NCBI GenBank assembly: GCA_011389935.1 | Contig: JAABTJ010000018.1 | Span: forward strand, 1 to 58,600 | Length of the DNA stretch: 58,600 bases | Source of the DNA: Desulfobacteraceae bacterium | GTDB lineage: Bacteria; Desulfobacterota; Desulfobacteria; Desulfobacterales; Desulfosalsimonadaceae | Direction: 5' to 3' | In this document: positions 16,196 through 25,585 of the stretch, piece by piece | Numbering within the stretch: the first letter of the stretch is position 1 | Layout of the letters: each line of letters opens with the position of its first letter | Made by a program: the position numbers and the translations under genes | The notes under the pieces: generated by a model | The model's database searches: none | Told to the model about the DNA's origin: nothing | Seen by the model: the letters and a program-made list of their open reading frames with translations, nothing else

Positions 16196-19100
16196 ATGCT
16201 GAATGGAAAGAAACATGTGACGCCCCAGGCAAGACTTTTGCTCCTGCTGTCCGTCCTTGTCCTATGCTTCATGTGCGCACGGGCCTTTGCCTTTGCCGCC
16301 CCCCGGCATGCGCCATCCCCCCTGATCGTCGACCACGGTATGGATGGACAATCTTTTACCCAGCACCTTTCCTATCTCGTGGACCCCACCGGGCACGCGG
16401 AAATCGGCGAAGTGGCAAGCCGGGCCGGGCAATTCGAACCCGTCCCGGATCGCCGCGGAGACCCGAGCTTCGGATATTCCAGAAATGCCTACTGGTTCAT
16501 GTTCAGGGTAACAAACAACAATACCGTGCCTGTAGAGTGGGTCCTTGAATTCAACTATCCCCTTATCGACTTTCTTGAACTCTATATTCCGGATAACGGT
16601 AAATATCTCGCCATGGAAACGGGGGATCGCCTCCCGTTTGACAATCGGATGGTGTCCTACCGAAATTTTGCTTTTCCCCTTACGGAGCCGCCGGGCGAAC
16701 GCACCTATTTTCTCAGGGTGGAATCGAGCGGTTCCCTGACCGTTCCGCTCATGGCATGGTCCCCCTCTATGTTCCAGAAAATGATGAACCAGGAAACCCT
16801 GATTCTTGGCTTCAGCTATGGCATCCTCCTTGCCATGGCCCTTTACCACCTTTTCATATTTTTTTCGATCCGGGAAAAAAGCTATCTTTATCTCACCTTT
16901 TTTATCGTCTTTGCCGGCCTCTTTTCAATGACCAACGCCGGGCTGTCCTTCCAGTATTTCTGGCCTGGAAACCCTGGATGGGGAAATGACATATACCCAT
17001 TTCTCCTGGCCGCGGCAAATCTTTCAACCCTTCAGTTTGCCCGCGCTTTTCTCAATACGGGAAAACGTCTTCCACGTCTGAACCGGCTGCTTATCCCGGT
17101 CATGGTTCTTGCCGCTTTGCTCATGCCCCTTTCCTTTGTTATCGATTACTTCCACACGGTGCGTGCCGTTGCCCTGCTCACCCTGCTCACCGGAGCCATG
17201 GTCATCATCGCCGGCATTCTTACCCTGACACGGGGATACCGTGAGGCCCGCTACTATCTCCTTGCATGCCTCGCATTTTTCATCGGCGCAATGCTCGCTG
17301 CGATCAGGGCATACGGCTTTCTTCCGCAAACATTCATTACCAACTGGTCCAGCCAGATTGGGATGGTCCTAATGGCGCTTCTTTTCTCCTTTGCCGTAGC
17401 CGACAAAATCAATGTCATTCGACGGGAACGGGAAAAAGCAGTGGAAGACCTGGCCGATTCAGAGGAAAAATACCGAAGTTTGGTGGAAAACGCCCATGAC
17501 GGAATCGTCATGATGGTAGGGGAGCGTCCGGTCTTAGCCAACACACCGCTCATGGAAATGCTCGGATACGAAAAAACGGAGTTGGCGTCCCTCACGATTG
17601 ACGATATCCTGGCGGACACGCCCCTGGGGAAACCCCTGGTTGGCGATTACTACCGGAGGCGGCTCAGGGGGGAAGACGTGCCCACGAAATACGAAGGGCA
17701 GCTGCGCAGAAAGGACGGCACGATCATTGATTGCTCTTTTTCGGCCTCGCGCATCAATGTGGGGGGGCGGCCGGGCGTGATTGCGATCATATCCGACATT
17801 ACGTCCCTGAAACAGGCGGAACAGACCATCGTCGAACAGTACAACGAAATACAAAACCAGTATGAGAGACTTGCGGCATTGAACCGGGATCTGACCGATG
17901 CGCAGGAAGCCCAGATCCAGCTGAATGAACGCCTTGGCGAAGAAAAGGAGCAGCTTGCCGCTATCCTCAAATCCATCAGCGACGCGGTGATCGCCACGGA
18001 CATCCAGGGGCGCGTCATCATGATGAACGTCGCGGCCGAGCACCTGACCGGACGGAAACAGGAAGAAGCCCTTGACCTTGAAGTAAAGGAACTGTTAGGG
18101 CTTCCGCCGGATAGCTTCCCGGCAAACGGCGACGAAATGACCTCTATTGCGGAGTATTCCGGAAAGCCACCCATTACAACCAGCCCCGTAAGGCTCAAAT
18201 GCGGCGACGGCTCCGATTGCGATGTGGAGATTGCCGGCGCCCCCCTTCGCCCCCCGGGGGGAGGAAAGCAGGGGATGGTTTTTGCCGTGCGCGATATCAC
18301 GGCCAAAATAAAGCTTGAAAAGGAGATCCAGAAGGCCGGAAAAATCGAATCCATCGGCCTTCTGGCCGGAGGGATCGCCCACGATTTCAACAACCTCCTT
18401 ACCGCCATCATCGGCAACCTTTCCCTTCTCAGGACCATTCTCGACAAGGACGATCCCAAAACCGCCCCCGTCATCGACCGCATCGAACAGGCATCGGTTC
18501 AGGCCGTCAGCCTCACGCGCCAACTGCTCACTTTTTCCCGCGGCGGCGAACCGGTGAAAAAACAAGCCTCCATTCGGGATCTCCTATATGAAAACATCGA
18601 CTTCCTTCTCTCCGGAAGCGCGGTCACGACCCGTTTCCATATCGAAAAAGGGCTCTGGCCGGTGGAGGTGGACACAAACCAGATCGTCCAGGTCATCCAT
18701 AACCTGGTCATCAATGCCATTCAGGCGATGCCCGAGGGGGGGGAGCTTGTCATTTCGGCGGTCAACCTGGACTGCATACAATGGCTCCCCCTGTCCGAGG
18801 GGCGCTACGTTCGGATTACCTTCACGGACCAGGGGCTGGGCATCCCCGGGCATAACCTGGTCCGCGTTTTTGACCCCTATTTTTCCACCAAGGAGCAGGG
18901 AAACGGGCTGGGGCTGTCCATATGCTATTCCATCGTTAAAAAACACGGGGGGCATATCGAAGTCGAATCGATCGAAAACCAAGGGACCAGCTTCCATGTC
19001 TACCTCCCGGCGAGCGAGGGGGAAGTCGCTTCCCGAAAAAAAAGGTCCCGGGTGCCAAAGAAGCTGCGGGGACGAATCCTGGTCATGGACGACGAGGAGG

Positions 19101-19471
19101 TGGTAAGAGAAGTTGCCGAAGGGCTTCTCACTCACCTGGGATTCGACGTGGTGTGCGTCAATGAAGGGACCGCTGCCGTGGAAAAATACCGCCAGGCAAA
19201 AGAGGAAGGCGCCCCCTTTTCCGCGGTAATCATGGATCTTACCGTTTCCGGCGGTACAGGAGGGAGGGAGGCGATCAACCGCCTTCTGGCCTACGATCCG
19301 GAAGCGGTCGCACTGGTTTCGAGCGGGTACTCAAAGAATATGGTCATGGGCAGCTACCGGGAGTATGGATTCAGCGGGGTCCTCTCCAAACCATACACAA
19401 TAGATGACCTTGCCCGGGTGCTCTCCGAAGTGCTCTATACGGAAGAAACCGATCCGGCGTCTTCCCCGTAA
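16196..19471 (+). CDS. 7TMR-DISM hybrid sensor histidine kinase (2 PAS, HisKA, HATPase, REC)
   Basis: A 1091-residue inner-membrane sensor. Order: signal peptide (about 12-35), periplasmic 7TMR-DISMED2-type domain (about 45-190), seven-helix 7TMR-DISM region (about 200-405), PAS (about 422-540), coiled coil, second PAS (about 585-705), HisKA with LAGGIAHDFNN and His729, ATPase (NLVINAIQAM, DQGLGI, GNGLGLS), and receiver with Asp-Asp-Glu near 965-967, Asp1014 (VIMDLTVSGG) and Lys1065. DISMED2 domains are thought to bind carbohydrates or related ligands. The start is the ATG after AAGGACAAGG; an earlier in-frame ATG lies within the repeat. No cognate regulator is adjacent. Confidence 0.92.
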   Translation: MLNGKKHVTPQARLLLLLSVLVLCFMCARAFAFAAPRHAPSPLIVDHGMDGQSFTQHLSYLVDPTGHAEIGEVASRAGQFEPVPDRRGDPSFGYSRNAYWFMFRVTNNNTVPVEWVLEFNYPLIDFLELYIPDNGKYLAMETGDRLPFDNRMVSYRNFAFPLTEPPGERTYFLRVESSGSLTVPLMAWSPSMFQKMMNQETLILGFSYGILLAMALYHLFIFFSIREKSYLYLTFFIVFAGLFSMTNAGLSFQYFWPGNPGWGNDIYPFLLAAANLSTLQFARAFLNTGKRLPRLNRLLIPVMVLAALLMPLSFVIDYFHTVRAVALLTLLTGAMVIIAGILTLTRGYREARYYLLACLAFFIGAMLAAIRAYGFLPQTFITNWSSQIGMVLMALLFSFAVADKINVIRREREKAVEDLADSEEKYRSLVENAHDGIVMMVGERPVLANTPLMEMLGYEKTELASLTIDDILADTPLGKPLVGDYYRRRLRGEDVPTKYEGQLRRKDGTIIDCSFSASRINVGGRPGVIAIISDITSLKQAEQTIVEQYNEIQNQYERLAALNRDLTDAQEAQIQLNERLGEEKEQLAAILKSISDAVIATDIQGRVIMMNVAAEHLTGRKQEEALDLEVKELLGLPPDSFPANGDEMTSIAEYSGKPPITTSPVRLKCGDGSDCDVEIAGAPLRPPGGGKQGMVFAVRDITAKIKLEKEIQKAGKIESIGLLAGGIAHDFNNLLTAIIGNLSLLRTILDKDDPKTAPVIDRIEQASVQAVSLTRQLLTFSRGGEPVKKQASIRDLLYENIDFLLSGSAVTTRFHIEKGLWPVEVDTNQIVQVIHNLVINAIQAMPEGGELVISAVNLDCIQWLPLSEGRYVRITFTDQGLGIPGHNLVRVFDPYFSTKEQGNGLGLSICYSIVKKHGGHIEVESIENQGTSFHVYLPASEGEVASRKKRSRVPKKLRGRILVMDDEEVVREVAEGLLTHLGFDVVCVNEGTAAVEKYRQAKEEGAPFSAVIMDLTVSGGTGGREAINRLLAYDPEAVALVSSGYSKNMVMGSYREYGFSGVLSKPYTIDDLARVLSEVLYTEETDPASSP

Positions 19472-19530
19472 CGCCTTCTTGTTTTGTCGCTATGACATGC
19501 GCTCACCATGACACGCACGGCAGGGAGCGC

Positions 19531-19797
19531 CTACTTGACTTCACGATTCTTGACGGACCGGATCTCCCCGTTTTCAGAAAGCATTTTGAACACCTTGCGG
19601 CTCCGGTCGCCGACAAATACGGATTGCCCAACGCCGCTGGCCGCGACCGGACTTTTGTAGCTGATCGTGATGATCCAGAACCGGTCATCGTCCGTAAGCT
19701 CCGCTTCCTCGAACAGAATTTTCCCCAGGTCCTGCTCAGGGTACAGCTTTTTCAAATGCGCTATGGCCTTGCTGGAGGCCTCATTGACATCGATCAT
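19531..19797 (-). CDS. Conserved-looking small protein of unknown function
   Basis: An 88-residue soluble protein (MIDVNEASSKAIAHLKKLYP...). Predicted alpha/beta character with a helix, then strands around WIITISYKSP and VFVGDRSRKVFKML; the outline recalls small PepSY-like domains but the match is not firm. The chosen ATG has GGGGGAG at ideal spacing. An alternative ATG at 19851 would add 18 residues and overlap the acyl-CoA ligase stop by ATGA, so coupling to that gene is also possible. It is the last gene of the XRE-cupin/ligase operon. Confidence 0.6.
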   Translation of the reverse strand: MIDVNEASSKAIAHLKKLYPEQDLGKILFEEAELTDDDRFWIITISYKSPVAASGVGQSVFVGDRSRKVFKMLSENGEIRSVKNREVK

Positions 19798-19847
19798 TTT
19801 TTCTCTCCCCCAAAGCACTTCCGCCTGCTCCAGGAGCGGCGCAGGCG

Positions 19848-21515
19848 TCATACTTTTTCCACCGGCATACGGTCCGGCCCCGGGAACAGTTCCACCGAAA
19901 GCTCCTGGAGCTTGTATTTCTGAACTTTTCCACTCGCCGTCATCGGGTAGGAATCCACAAAGGCAATGTGCTTTGGAATTTTATGACGGCTGATCCTGCC
20001 CCGGCAATAATCCCGGATATCTTCGGCGGTGATGTCCAGACCGGCCTTTTTAATGACAAACGCGCCCACTTCCTCGCCGTACTTCCTGCTCGGCACACCG
20101 GCCACCTGGACATCCACGATACCGTCGAGCCCATAGAGAAACTCCTCGATCTCCCGGGGATAGATATTTTCCCCCCCGCGAATGATCATGTCTTTGTGCC
20201 GGCCGGTAATGGACAGGTATCCCTCTTCATCCATCACGCCAAGGTCCCCGGTATGCAGCCAGCCGTCCGCTTCGATCGTTTTTTGCGTAGCCTCGGGCAT
20301 ATTGTAGTACCCCTTCATCACGTTGTAACCGCGACAGCAGACTTCGCCATGCGCGCCCGCAGGCAATTCCCGGCCGGTATCCGGATCGATGATCTTCACC
20401 TCGATATGCGGCATGGCGCGCCCCACCGTTTCCGTGCGCTTTCTGATATCATCGTCGGGCAGCGTCTGGGTAATAACAGGGGAGGCTTCCGTAAGGCCAT
20501 AGCATATGGTGATTTCCCTCATGTACATCCTGTCCATCACCTGGCGCATGACATGCACCGGGCATGGCGAGCCGGCCATGATCCCCGTGCGCAGGGTGGA
20601 AAAATCAAACTTGTCAAACAGCTTGTGGTCTAATACGGCGATGAACATGGTGGGCACCCCATACAGCGCCGTGCACTTTTCGGCTTCCACGGCCGCCATT
20701 ACCTGGATTGGATCGAATTTTTCCAGCAGCACCATGGTGGCGCCATGGCTGACGATGGCCAGAACGCCCAGCACACAGCCGAAGCAGTGAAACAGGGGGA
20801 CCGGGAGACACACGCGGTCGGTGTTTGTGAAGCGCTGATTTTCACCGATCCAGAAGCCGTTGTTGACGATATTGTAATGGGTCAGCATCACCCCCTTGGG
20901 AAATCCGGTGGTGCCGGACGTATACTGCATGTTCACCACGTCATGACAGTCAAGGCCGGCGCGGCGCTTCTCATAGTCGTCCCGGGACGTCATGGGCGCC
21001 ATGGCCAGCACTTCCGGAAGGGCGTACATGCCCCGGTGCTTTTCCGGGCCGAGGAAAAACACGCGCCTGAGTCGGGGAAAGGCTTCGCTCTGCAGGCTGC
21101 CGCGCTTCTGCGTCTTGAGTTCGGGAACCAGCCCGTACACGGTCTGCAGGTAGTCGGTATCCATGTATCCGTTAATTAAAAAGAGGTTCTCGGTCTCCGA
21201 CTGCTCCAAAAGATAGGCCAGTTCCGCGCTTTTATAGTTGGTGTTCACGGTGAGCAGCACCGCTCCGATCTTTGCCGTTGCAAACTGGAGCGCCACCCAG
21301 TAGGGAACATTGGTCGCCCACACCGCCACCTTTTCCCCCTTTTCAACCCCCAAAGCCATCAGCCCCATGGCCAGCCGATCCACCAGCGCACCAAAACCGG
21401 CATATGTCATGCGTAAATCGCGGTCCGCATAGACAACGGCATCATTTTCGGGAAATCGCTCGACGGCTTCATCGAGGAGCTCGCCCAGGGTGACGCTGCG
21501 CAATGCTTCGTTCAT
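19848..21515 (-). CDS. AMP-dependent fatty acyl-CoA synthetase (FadD-like)
   Basis: A 555-residue member of the adenylate-forming ligase superfamily. It activates a carboxylic acid to an acyl-adenylate and then to acyl-CoA in the cytoplasm. The P-loop-like motif [12 protein letters not shown] is at about 198-209. Further motifs are [18 protein letters not shown] and RGGENIYP, and the C-terminal catalytic lysine is in [11 protein letters not shown]. Length and motifs fit medium- or long-chain acyl-CoA ligases; the exact chain length is not readable. It starts 8 bases after the XRE-cupin regulator gene, which likely controls it in response to a metabolite. GGAGG-like sequence precedes the ATG. 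Confidence 0.9.
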   Translation of the reverse strand: MNEALRSVTLGELLDEAVERFPENDAVVYADRDLRMTYAGFGALVDRLAMGLMALGVEKGEKVAVWATNVPYWVALQFATAKIGAVLLTVNTNYKSAELAYLLEQSETENLFLINGYMDTDYLQTVYGLVPELKTQKRGSLQSEAFPRLRRVFFLGPEKHRGMYALPEVLAMAPMTSRDDYEKRRAGLDCHDVVNMQYTSGTTGFPKGVMLTHYNIVNNGFWIGENQRFTNTDRVCLPVPLFHCFGCVLGVLAIVSHGATMVLLEKFDPIQVMAAVEAEKCTALYGVPTMFIAVLDHKLFDKFDFSTLRTGIMAGSPCPVHVMRQVMDRMYMREITICYGLTEASPVITQTLPDDDIRKRTETVGRAMPHIEVKIIDPDTGRELPAGAHGEVCCRGYNVMKGYYNMPEATQKTIEADGWLHTGDLGVMDEEGYLSITGRHKDMIIRGGENIYPREIEEFLYGLDGIVDVQVAGVPSRKYGEEVGAFVIKKAGLDITAEDIRDYCRGRISRHKIPKHIAFVDSYPMTASGKVQKYKLQELSVELFPGPDRMPVEKV

Positions 21516-21523
21516 GTACCCTC

Positions 21524-22093
21524 CTATTCCGGAATATATAAAACCGCATAAATCGATGCGTGCTGCTCACCCTTGCAGCTGACGCAGTGCGGTACGATCG
21601 AATTGTAATATATGCTGTCCCCGACCCCCAGGGTAAAGGTCTTCTCGCCGTAAATAACCTCCACCGTGCCGTTTTGCACCACGATGAATTCCTCCCCCTC
21701 ATGGCTGGACAGATTTTTTTCCTCTGCGGATTCCGGCAGCAGCTCCACGTAAAACGGCTCCATGCGCCGGTCGCTTTTACCTTTTCCCAGAGAGTAGAAC
21801 TTCAGGTCCACCGGCTTGTCCTTCCCTCGCAGCATGCTGAGTTCACTTTTTCGGTTCTCCTGGCGCATGATCAGTGGATCTTCGCTGAACTGATCGTCCA
21901 GAAAGGTGCCGAGTCGGACATCGAGCGCCCGTGCGATTTTCAAAAGCGGCCCCAGGGAAGGATATACATTGTCTTCGACGACCGATTTCAAAAAATCGGC
22001 GGTCAGACCGGTTTTTTCTGCCAGCATTCCGAGGTCCATTTCTTTTCGGGCCATAAACGATTGTATTCGTTGACCGACTTTACCGGATTCCAT
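21524..22093 (-). CDS. XRE-family regulator with C-terminal cupin sensor
   Basis: A 189-residue regulator. An N-terminal helix-turn-helix of the XRE type (about 8-63; [20 protein letters not shown]) is joined to a C-terminal cupin barrel (about 110-187) with [12 protein letters not shown] and [12 protein letters not shown]. The cupin probably binds a small molecule or metal. GGAGG precedes the ATG. It is followed after 8 bases by the acyl-CoA ligase gene, and this gene order suggests control of acid activation. An inverted repeat GCAATTG...CAATTGC about 200-240 bases upstream is a possible operator (inference). Confidence 0.88.
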   Translation of the reverse strand: MESGKVGQRIQSFMARKEMDLGMLAEKTGLTADFLKSVVEDNVYPSLGPLLKIARALDVRLGTFLDDQFSEDPLIMRQENRKSELSMLRGKDKPVDLKFYSLGKGKSDRRMEPFYVELLPESAEEKNLSSHEGEEFIVVQNGTVEVIYGEKTFTLGVGDSIYYNSIVPHCVSCKGEQHASIYAVLYIPE

Positions 22094-22492
22094 AACGCCT
22101 CCATAAGGATTTCAACCTGGAATATCTCTTTTTTCTTGATTACAAGCCCTTCCCGCAATTTGCCCCATCGCCGCATGCATTCATACCCTGCCATAGCCGA
22201 TGCCTGAAGCCATCCGCGGCAAATGTTGTGCTTTTATACCCCATAATGCCCACCCGATCAAAGAAAAAACCACGGAGAATCCATCTTCTGCCGCAATTGG
22301 GTATTATTGCCGGCATTTTGACTTTAAATACAATTGCGCCTACTTTTTAGATATATGGCACTCATAACCAGAACCGCCCGTTTCTGCTTATCTCCGCACG
22401 CCTGATGCCATTTGGGATATATCCCCGGCAAATGTTTTCCCGCCGGGCGCCTTTCCGGCGACGGCGATCAACAGCGTACAAGGAGGTGCATC
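22094..22492. other. Divergent intergenic region (XRE-cupin regulator / monooxygenase-fold gene)
   Basis: No gene is supported in these 399 bases. It holds an inverted repeat GCAATTG (22293-22299) and CAATTGC (22331-22337) flanking a TTGACT box, which could be a promoter-operator for one or both flanking genes. Confidence 0.45.
22318..22346 (+). promoter_or_regulatory. Weak predicted promoter of the monooxygenase-fold gene
   Basis: TTGACT and TACTTT separated by 17 bases. The -35 box lies between two arms of a GCAATTG/CAATTGC inverted repeat that would place a bound regulator over the promoter. The -10 match is poor, and the leader would be about 140 bases. Confidence 0.3.
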
Positions 22493-22789
22493 ATGGCCGT
22501 AAAAGTCTTTATCAAACGCAGATATCCGAAGGACAAGGAAAAAGAACTGCTGTCCCAGATCAGGAGAATCCGAAAAAGGGTTACCGATCAATCGGGATAT
22601 ATTTCCGGGGAATATTTGAAAGCCATCGAAGGGCCCAATGAAATCGTCACGATCAGCTCCTGGTTCTCCCTTGAAGACTGGCAGGCGTGGATTGAAAGCG
22701 AAGAACGCAAAGCAATAGAGGCGGATATTATCGCCATCGACGGGGTTGAAGCGGAATACACCATTTACAGGAACATAAAAACCCGGTAA
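22493..22789 (+). CDS. Antibiotic biosynthesis monooxygenase (ABM)-fold protein
   Basis: A 98-residue protein of the dimeric alpha/beta-barrel ABM type: VKVFIKRRYP, GYISGEYLKAIEGPNEIVTISSWFSLEDWQAWIES, then a short C-terminal strand. The GPNEIVTISSWFSLEDWQAW pattern is typical of ABM-domain proteins, which include small oxygenases and heme-degrading enzymes, but many members are uncharacterised. In an anaerobe a detoxification or heme-related role is only a guess. A near-perfect AAGGAGGTG lies 6 bases before the chosen ATG; an upstream in-frame ATG has no such site. It stands divergent to the XRE-cupin operon. Confidence 0.82.
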   Translation: MAVKVFIKRRYPKDKEKELLSQIRRIRKRVTDQSGYISGEYLKAIEGPNEIVTISSWFSLEDWQAWIESEERKAIEADIIAIDGVEAEYTIYRNIKTR

Positions 22790-22841
22790 ACGGCCTGAAG
22801 TCTTGAAAAAGAGGATGGCACAAAGCGGGGGAAGAAGCAAA

Positions 22842-22871
22842 AAAGGGGTTGCGCCCTTGCGCAACCCCTTT
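22842..22871 (-). terminator. Intrinsic terminator of tRNA-Ala
   Basis: AAAGGGGTTGCGC and GCGCAACCCCTTT form a perfect 13-bp stem with a 4-base loop. On the minus strand a T-run follows the stem. It lies 8 bases beyond the tRNA 3' end and may also stop transcripts from the convergent monooxygenase-fold gene. Confidence 0.85.
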
Positions 22872-22878
22872 GATTTTA

Positions 22879-22954
22879 TGGTGGAGCTGAGGGGACTTGA
22901 ACCCCTGGCCTCCTGACTGCCAGTCAGGCGCTCTCCCAGCTGAGCTACAGCCCC
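22879..22954 (-). tRNA. tRNA-Ala (anticodon GGC)
   Basis: A 76-base cloverleaf read on the minus strand. Acceptor stem GGGGCTG/CAGCTCC has one G-U pair. The D arm contains AGCTCAGCTGGGAGAGC. The anticodon stem CCTGA/TCAGG encloses CTGGCAG, giving anticodon GGC. The T arm is CAGGGGTTCAAGTCCCCT. The 3' CCA is encoded. A promoter and terminator flank it, so it is a single-gene unit. Confidence 0.96.
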
Positions 22955-22967
22955 AGGATGAATCCCA

Positions 22968-22997
22968 TACATAAAAAATTCAGGCGGGTCTTGTCAA
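22968..22997 (-). promoter_or_regulatory. Predicted sigma-70 promoter of tRNA-Ala
   Basis: On the minus strand a perfect TTGACA is followed after 18 bases by TATGTA. The predicted start lies a few bases before the mature tRNA 5' end, as expected for a tRNA unit with a very short leader. Confidence 0.55.
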
Positions 22998-23130
22998 TAA
23001 GATTTTATCATTTTTTGATTCCTTCCATATCCGTGTTTTCTCCCCTTTTCCGGTGCCGGCTTTTTGACGGCGAGTGACCTTTTCATCCTTTTCACGCGAG
23101 CAACGCCCGGGACGAAACATATATAAAGGA

Positions 23131-23159
23131 TTGACAAAATAGGCGATAACAATTAAGAG
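23131..23159 (+). promoter_or_regulatory. Possible sigma-70 promoter of ppiD
   Basis: A perfect TTGACA is followed after 17 bases by TAAGAG, a weak -10. A TATATT lies just beyond at a non-standard distance. The call rests mainly on the -35 box. Confidence 0.35.
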
Positions 23160-23340
23160 TATATTGCGCGTATGATTGTTCTTCCCCCGCGAAAAAGTCT
23201 TATGCGATTGGCTTCATAATCAATTGTTTCGTTTGCCATTCCGGACCCTCTTCCAAAATGTCGCGGAATCGGTAAAAGGTGGCTGCGGATAACGGCGCCA
23301 TCGTCGTACATTAAAAGAATTACACAAGGAATTATTGAAC

Positions 23341-25242
23341 ATGCTTGATGCATTGCGGAACAGCGCCCAGTCCTTTGGCATGAAAATCTTGCTGATGATC
23401 ATTGTTTTGGCCTTTGTATTTATGGGTGCGGGCTCCTTTCTGAGCCGCAGCCCCGAAGAGATCGCAACCGTCAACGGCGAGTCGGTTACCATTGAAGAAT
23501 TTCAGCAGATGTATGCCGATATTATGGACAACATTCGCCAGCAGTTCGGCGGCAGCATTGACGACGATTTTCTCCAGAGGCTGAATCTGGAACAACAGGC
23601 GCTCAACTCGCTTATCGACAAAAAACTCCTTTTGCAGGTGGCGCAGGAAAAATCCCTTACCGTGCCGGACGAAGCCCTTGTTGCAGCCATCGCCCGCATA
23701 CCCGCGTTCCAGACCGACGGCCGCTTCGACACGGAAAAATACAATGTGCTGCTGCGCCGGAACCGCCTCTCCCCCAAGCAGTTTGAAAGCATGCAGAAAG
23801 AATCGATTATCGCCCGGCAGATGCAACATTTCGTCACCAACGCGGTGACCGTGTCGGAAGCCGAAGCCCGCGCCTGGTTCGAATGGGAAAACACCGAAAT
23901 CAACGTGGACTACATAACCTTCTCGCCGGCCGATTTCCAGGATATAGAACTCTCCGAGAATGACATTGCCGCCTATTATGAGCAAAGCAAGGCCGATTAC
24001 AGGACCCCTGCCCGGGTAAAAGCCCGTTATATCCGCTTTGATCCTGAAAAATTTATCGCCGAAGCGGAGGTATCCGAGGAAGAAATCGCGGACTACTACG
24101 CCCGAAACGAAAACGACTACCAAACGAAGGAAACCGCAACGGCAAGCCACATTCTGATCCAGATACCGGAAAACGCGGATCCCGAAACCGTTGAAGAAAA
24201 AAAGAAAATCGCCTTTGAGGTATATGAAAAGGCCGCCGGCGGACAGGATTTTGCCGAACTGGCCCGCACCTACTCCGACGGCCCGAGCAGGGAGGAAGGC
24301 GGCCGGCTGGGAACGTTCACCCGGCAGGACATGGTAGCCCCTTTTTCGGAAAAGGTCTTTTCCCTGGAGCCCGGAGAAATCGGGGAGCCTGTGCGTACCC
24401 GCTTCGGCTGGCATGTGACCCGCCTGGAAGCGTATCAGCCCGAATCTGTCACGCCGCTCGAGTCCGTCAAAAACGACATCAGAAAGCAGCTGGCCCGGCA
24501 AAAATCGGCCGATATTGCCTATGAACGGGCAATGGAGATGTATGACATCAGCTTTGACGGCGACGACCTGGTGGAAAATGCAAAGCGATTCGGATATGAC
24601 ATTGAAACCACCGAGTTTTTCACCAGGGAAGAAGGGCCGGAAAACATCAAGGGGGAAGAAGCCTTTTCAAAAGCCGCTTTTGATCTGGCCCTTGAACAGA
24701 TCAGCGACGTGGTTGAAATCAACGGCGCATATTGCCTTCTGCAGCCGATCGATAGAAAGGAAGCGGAAATACCGGCGCTTGAAGAAATAAGAACGGCTGT
24801 GGAAGAAGATCTGAAAAAAGAAAAACGCATTGCTGCGGCCGAAAGTGCGGCGGCATCGTTCCTGGAAAACGTCCGGGAAACCGGATCCTTCACTGAAGCG
24901 GCGCAAAATGCGGACCGGAACATTGCATCGACCGGATTTTTCAACCGGAACGAACCGGTTCCCGGCCTCGGACAGGCGCCTGCCTTCGCCAAGGCGGCGT
25001 TTGACATCGGCAACGTTTCCGGCATCCACGATACACCCCTGCGTATTGACAGCCGGTTTTTGGCAATTCGCCTTGCGGCGAAAAAAGTGCCGGAGGAATC
25101 GACGTTTATGGAAAAAAAGGACCAGGTGACATCCCGGCTGGCCGGCAGAAAACAGCAGGAAACGTTTGAAAACTGGATGGCGGCACTGCGGAAAAACAGT
25201 GATATCAAAATATCGGACAGGTTTTCACAACAGTTCAACTGA
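23341..25242 (+). CDS. ppiD: PpiD/SurA-type periplasmic peptidyl-prolyl isomerase chaperone
   Basis: A 633-residue inner-membrane chaperone. One N-terminal helix (about 14-33) anchors it, facing the periplasm. A SurA_N-like helical region follows (NGESVTIEEFQQMY). A parvulin rotamase domain lies at about 262-362 (ASHILIQI, FAELARTYSDGPSREEGGRLG, RFGWHVTRLE). A long C-terminal SurA-like region completes it. It assists folding of newly exported proteins near the SecYEG translocon. Start chosen as ATG; a TTG two codons upstream is also in frame, and AAGGA sits 10 bases before the ATG. Length and order match PpiD. Confidence 0.92.
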   Translation: MLDALRNSAQSFGMKILLMIIVLAFVFMGAGSFLSRSPEEIATVNGESVTIEEFQQMYADIMDNIRQQFGGSIDDDFLQRLNLEQQALNSLIDKKLLLQVAQEKSLTVPDEALVAAIARIPAFQTDGRFDTEKYNVLLRRNRLSPKQFESMQKESIIARQMQHFVTNAVTVSEAEARAWFEWENTEINVDYITFSPADFQDIELSENDIAAYYEQSKADYRTPARVKARYIRFDPEKFIAEAEVSEEEIADYYARNENDYQTKETATASHILIQIPENADPETVEEKKKIAFEVYEKAAGGQDFAELARTYSDGPSREEGGRLGTFTRQDMVAPFSEKVFSLEPGEIGEPVRTRFGWHVTRLEAYQPESVTPLESVKNDIRKQLARQKSADIAYERAMEMYDISFDGDDLVENAKRFGYDIETTEFFTREEGPENIKGEEAFSKAAFDLALEQISDVVEINGAYCLLQPIDRKEAEIPALEEIRTAVEEDLKKEKRIAAAESAAASFLENVRETGSFTEAAQNADRNIASTGFFNRNEPVPGLGQAPAFAKAAFDIGNVSGIHDTPLRIDSRFLAIRLAAKKVPEESTFMEKKDQVTSRLAGRKQQETFENWMAALRKNSDIKISDRFSQQFN

Positions 25243-25328
25243 TCCGCCTCAGGGTGAGTAATTTTGCGGTATTTTGGCAAACGGTGTTTTCACAACCACA
25301 GAACATCCTGATTTTTCGGAGAGAAAAA

Positions 25329-25568
25329 ATGGGAGTGCGCACGGCCGATACCAGCGATAAATCGCAGGAAAAATTCCTTGTCAAGCGTTGCCCGGAGTGC
25401 CATATCAACCTTCCCATTGAGGCCACGCGCTGCTATTCCTGCAGGACGAGGGTCGGCGATGTGGATCGCCACGGAAAAGCCAAGCGGAAGATCAACTGGT
25501 ACTCTTACCTTGCCTGTATTGTCAGCTGGGGGGTTTTGATCTTCTATATCAAATGGGCGTTTTTTTAA
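25329..25568 (+). CDS. Small zinc-ribbon membrane protein of unknown function
   Basis: A 79-residue protein. A zinc ribbon (Cys21, Cys24, Cys35, Cys38; CPEC and CYSC) is followed by a basic linker and one C-terminal transmembrane helix (about 58-77). The ribbon probably sits in the cytoplasm. I know no function for this architecture. GGAGAG precedes the chosen ATG; an upstream start would add 25 residues without a ribosome binding site. It lies 86 bases after ppiD and may be co-transcribed with it. It converges on the DUF47 gene, with an 17-base gap. Confidence 0.7.
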   Translation: MGVRTADTSDKSQEKFLVKRCPECHINLPIEATRCYSCRTRVGDVDRHGKAKRKINWYSYLACIVSWGVLIFYIKWAFF

Positions 25569-25585
25569 CATTTTCCGCCCTGAAG

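Larger units (their letters stand above)
22955..23340. other. Intergenic region between tRNA-Ala and ppiD
   Basis: No gene is supported. It holds divergent promoter candidates: one for the tRNA near its left end and one reading towards ppiD near 23131. The ppiD leader would be about 180 bases. Nothing else was recognised. Confidence 0.5.

Noticed and set aside
23332-24501. A 389-codon minus-strand open frame opposite ppiD
   Set aside because: Shadow of the ppiD reading frame; no ribosome binding site or domain.
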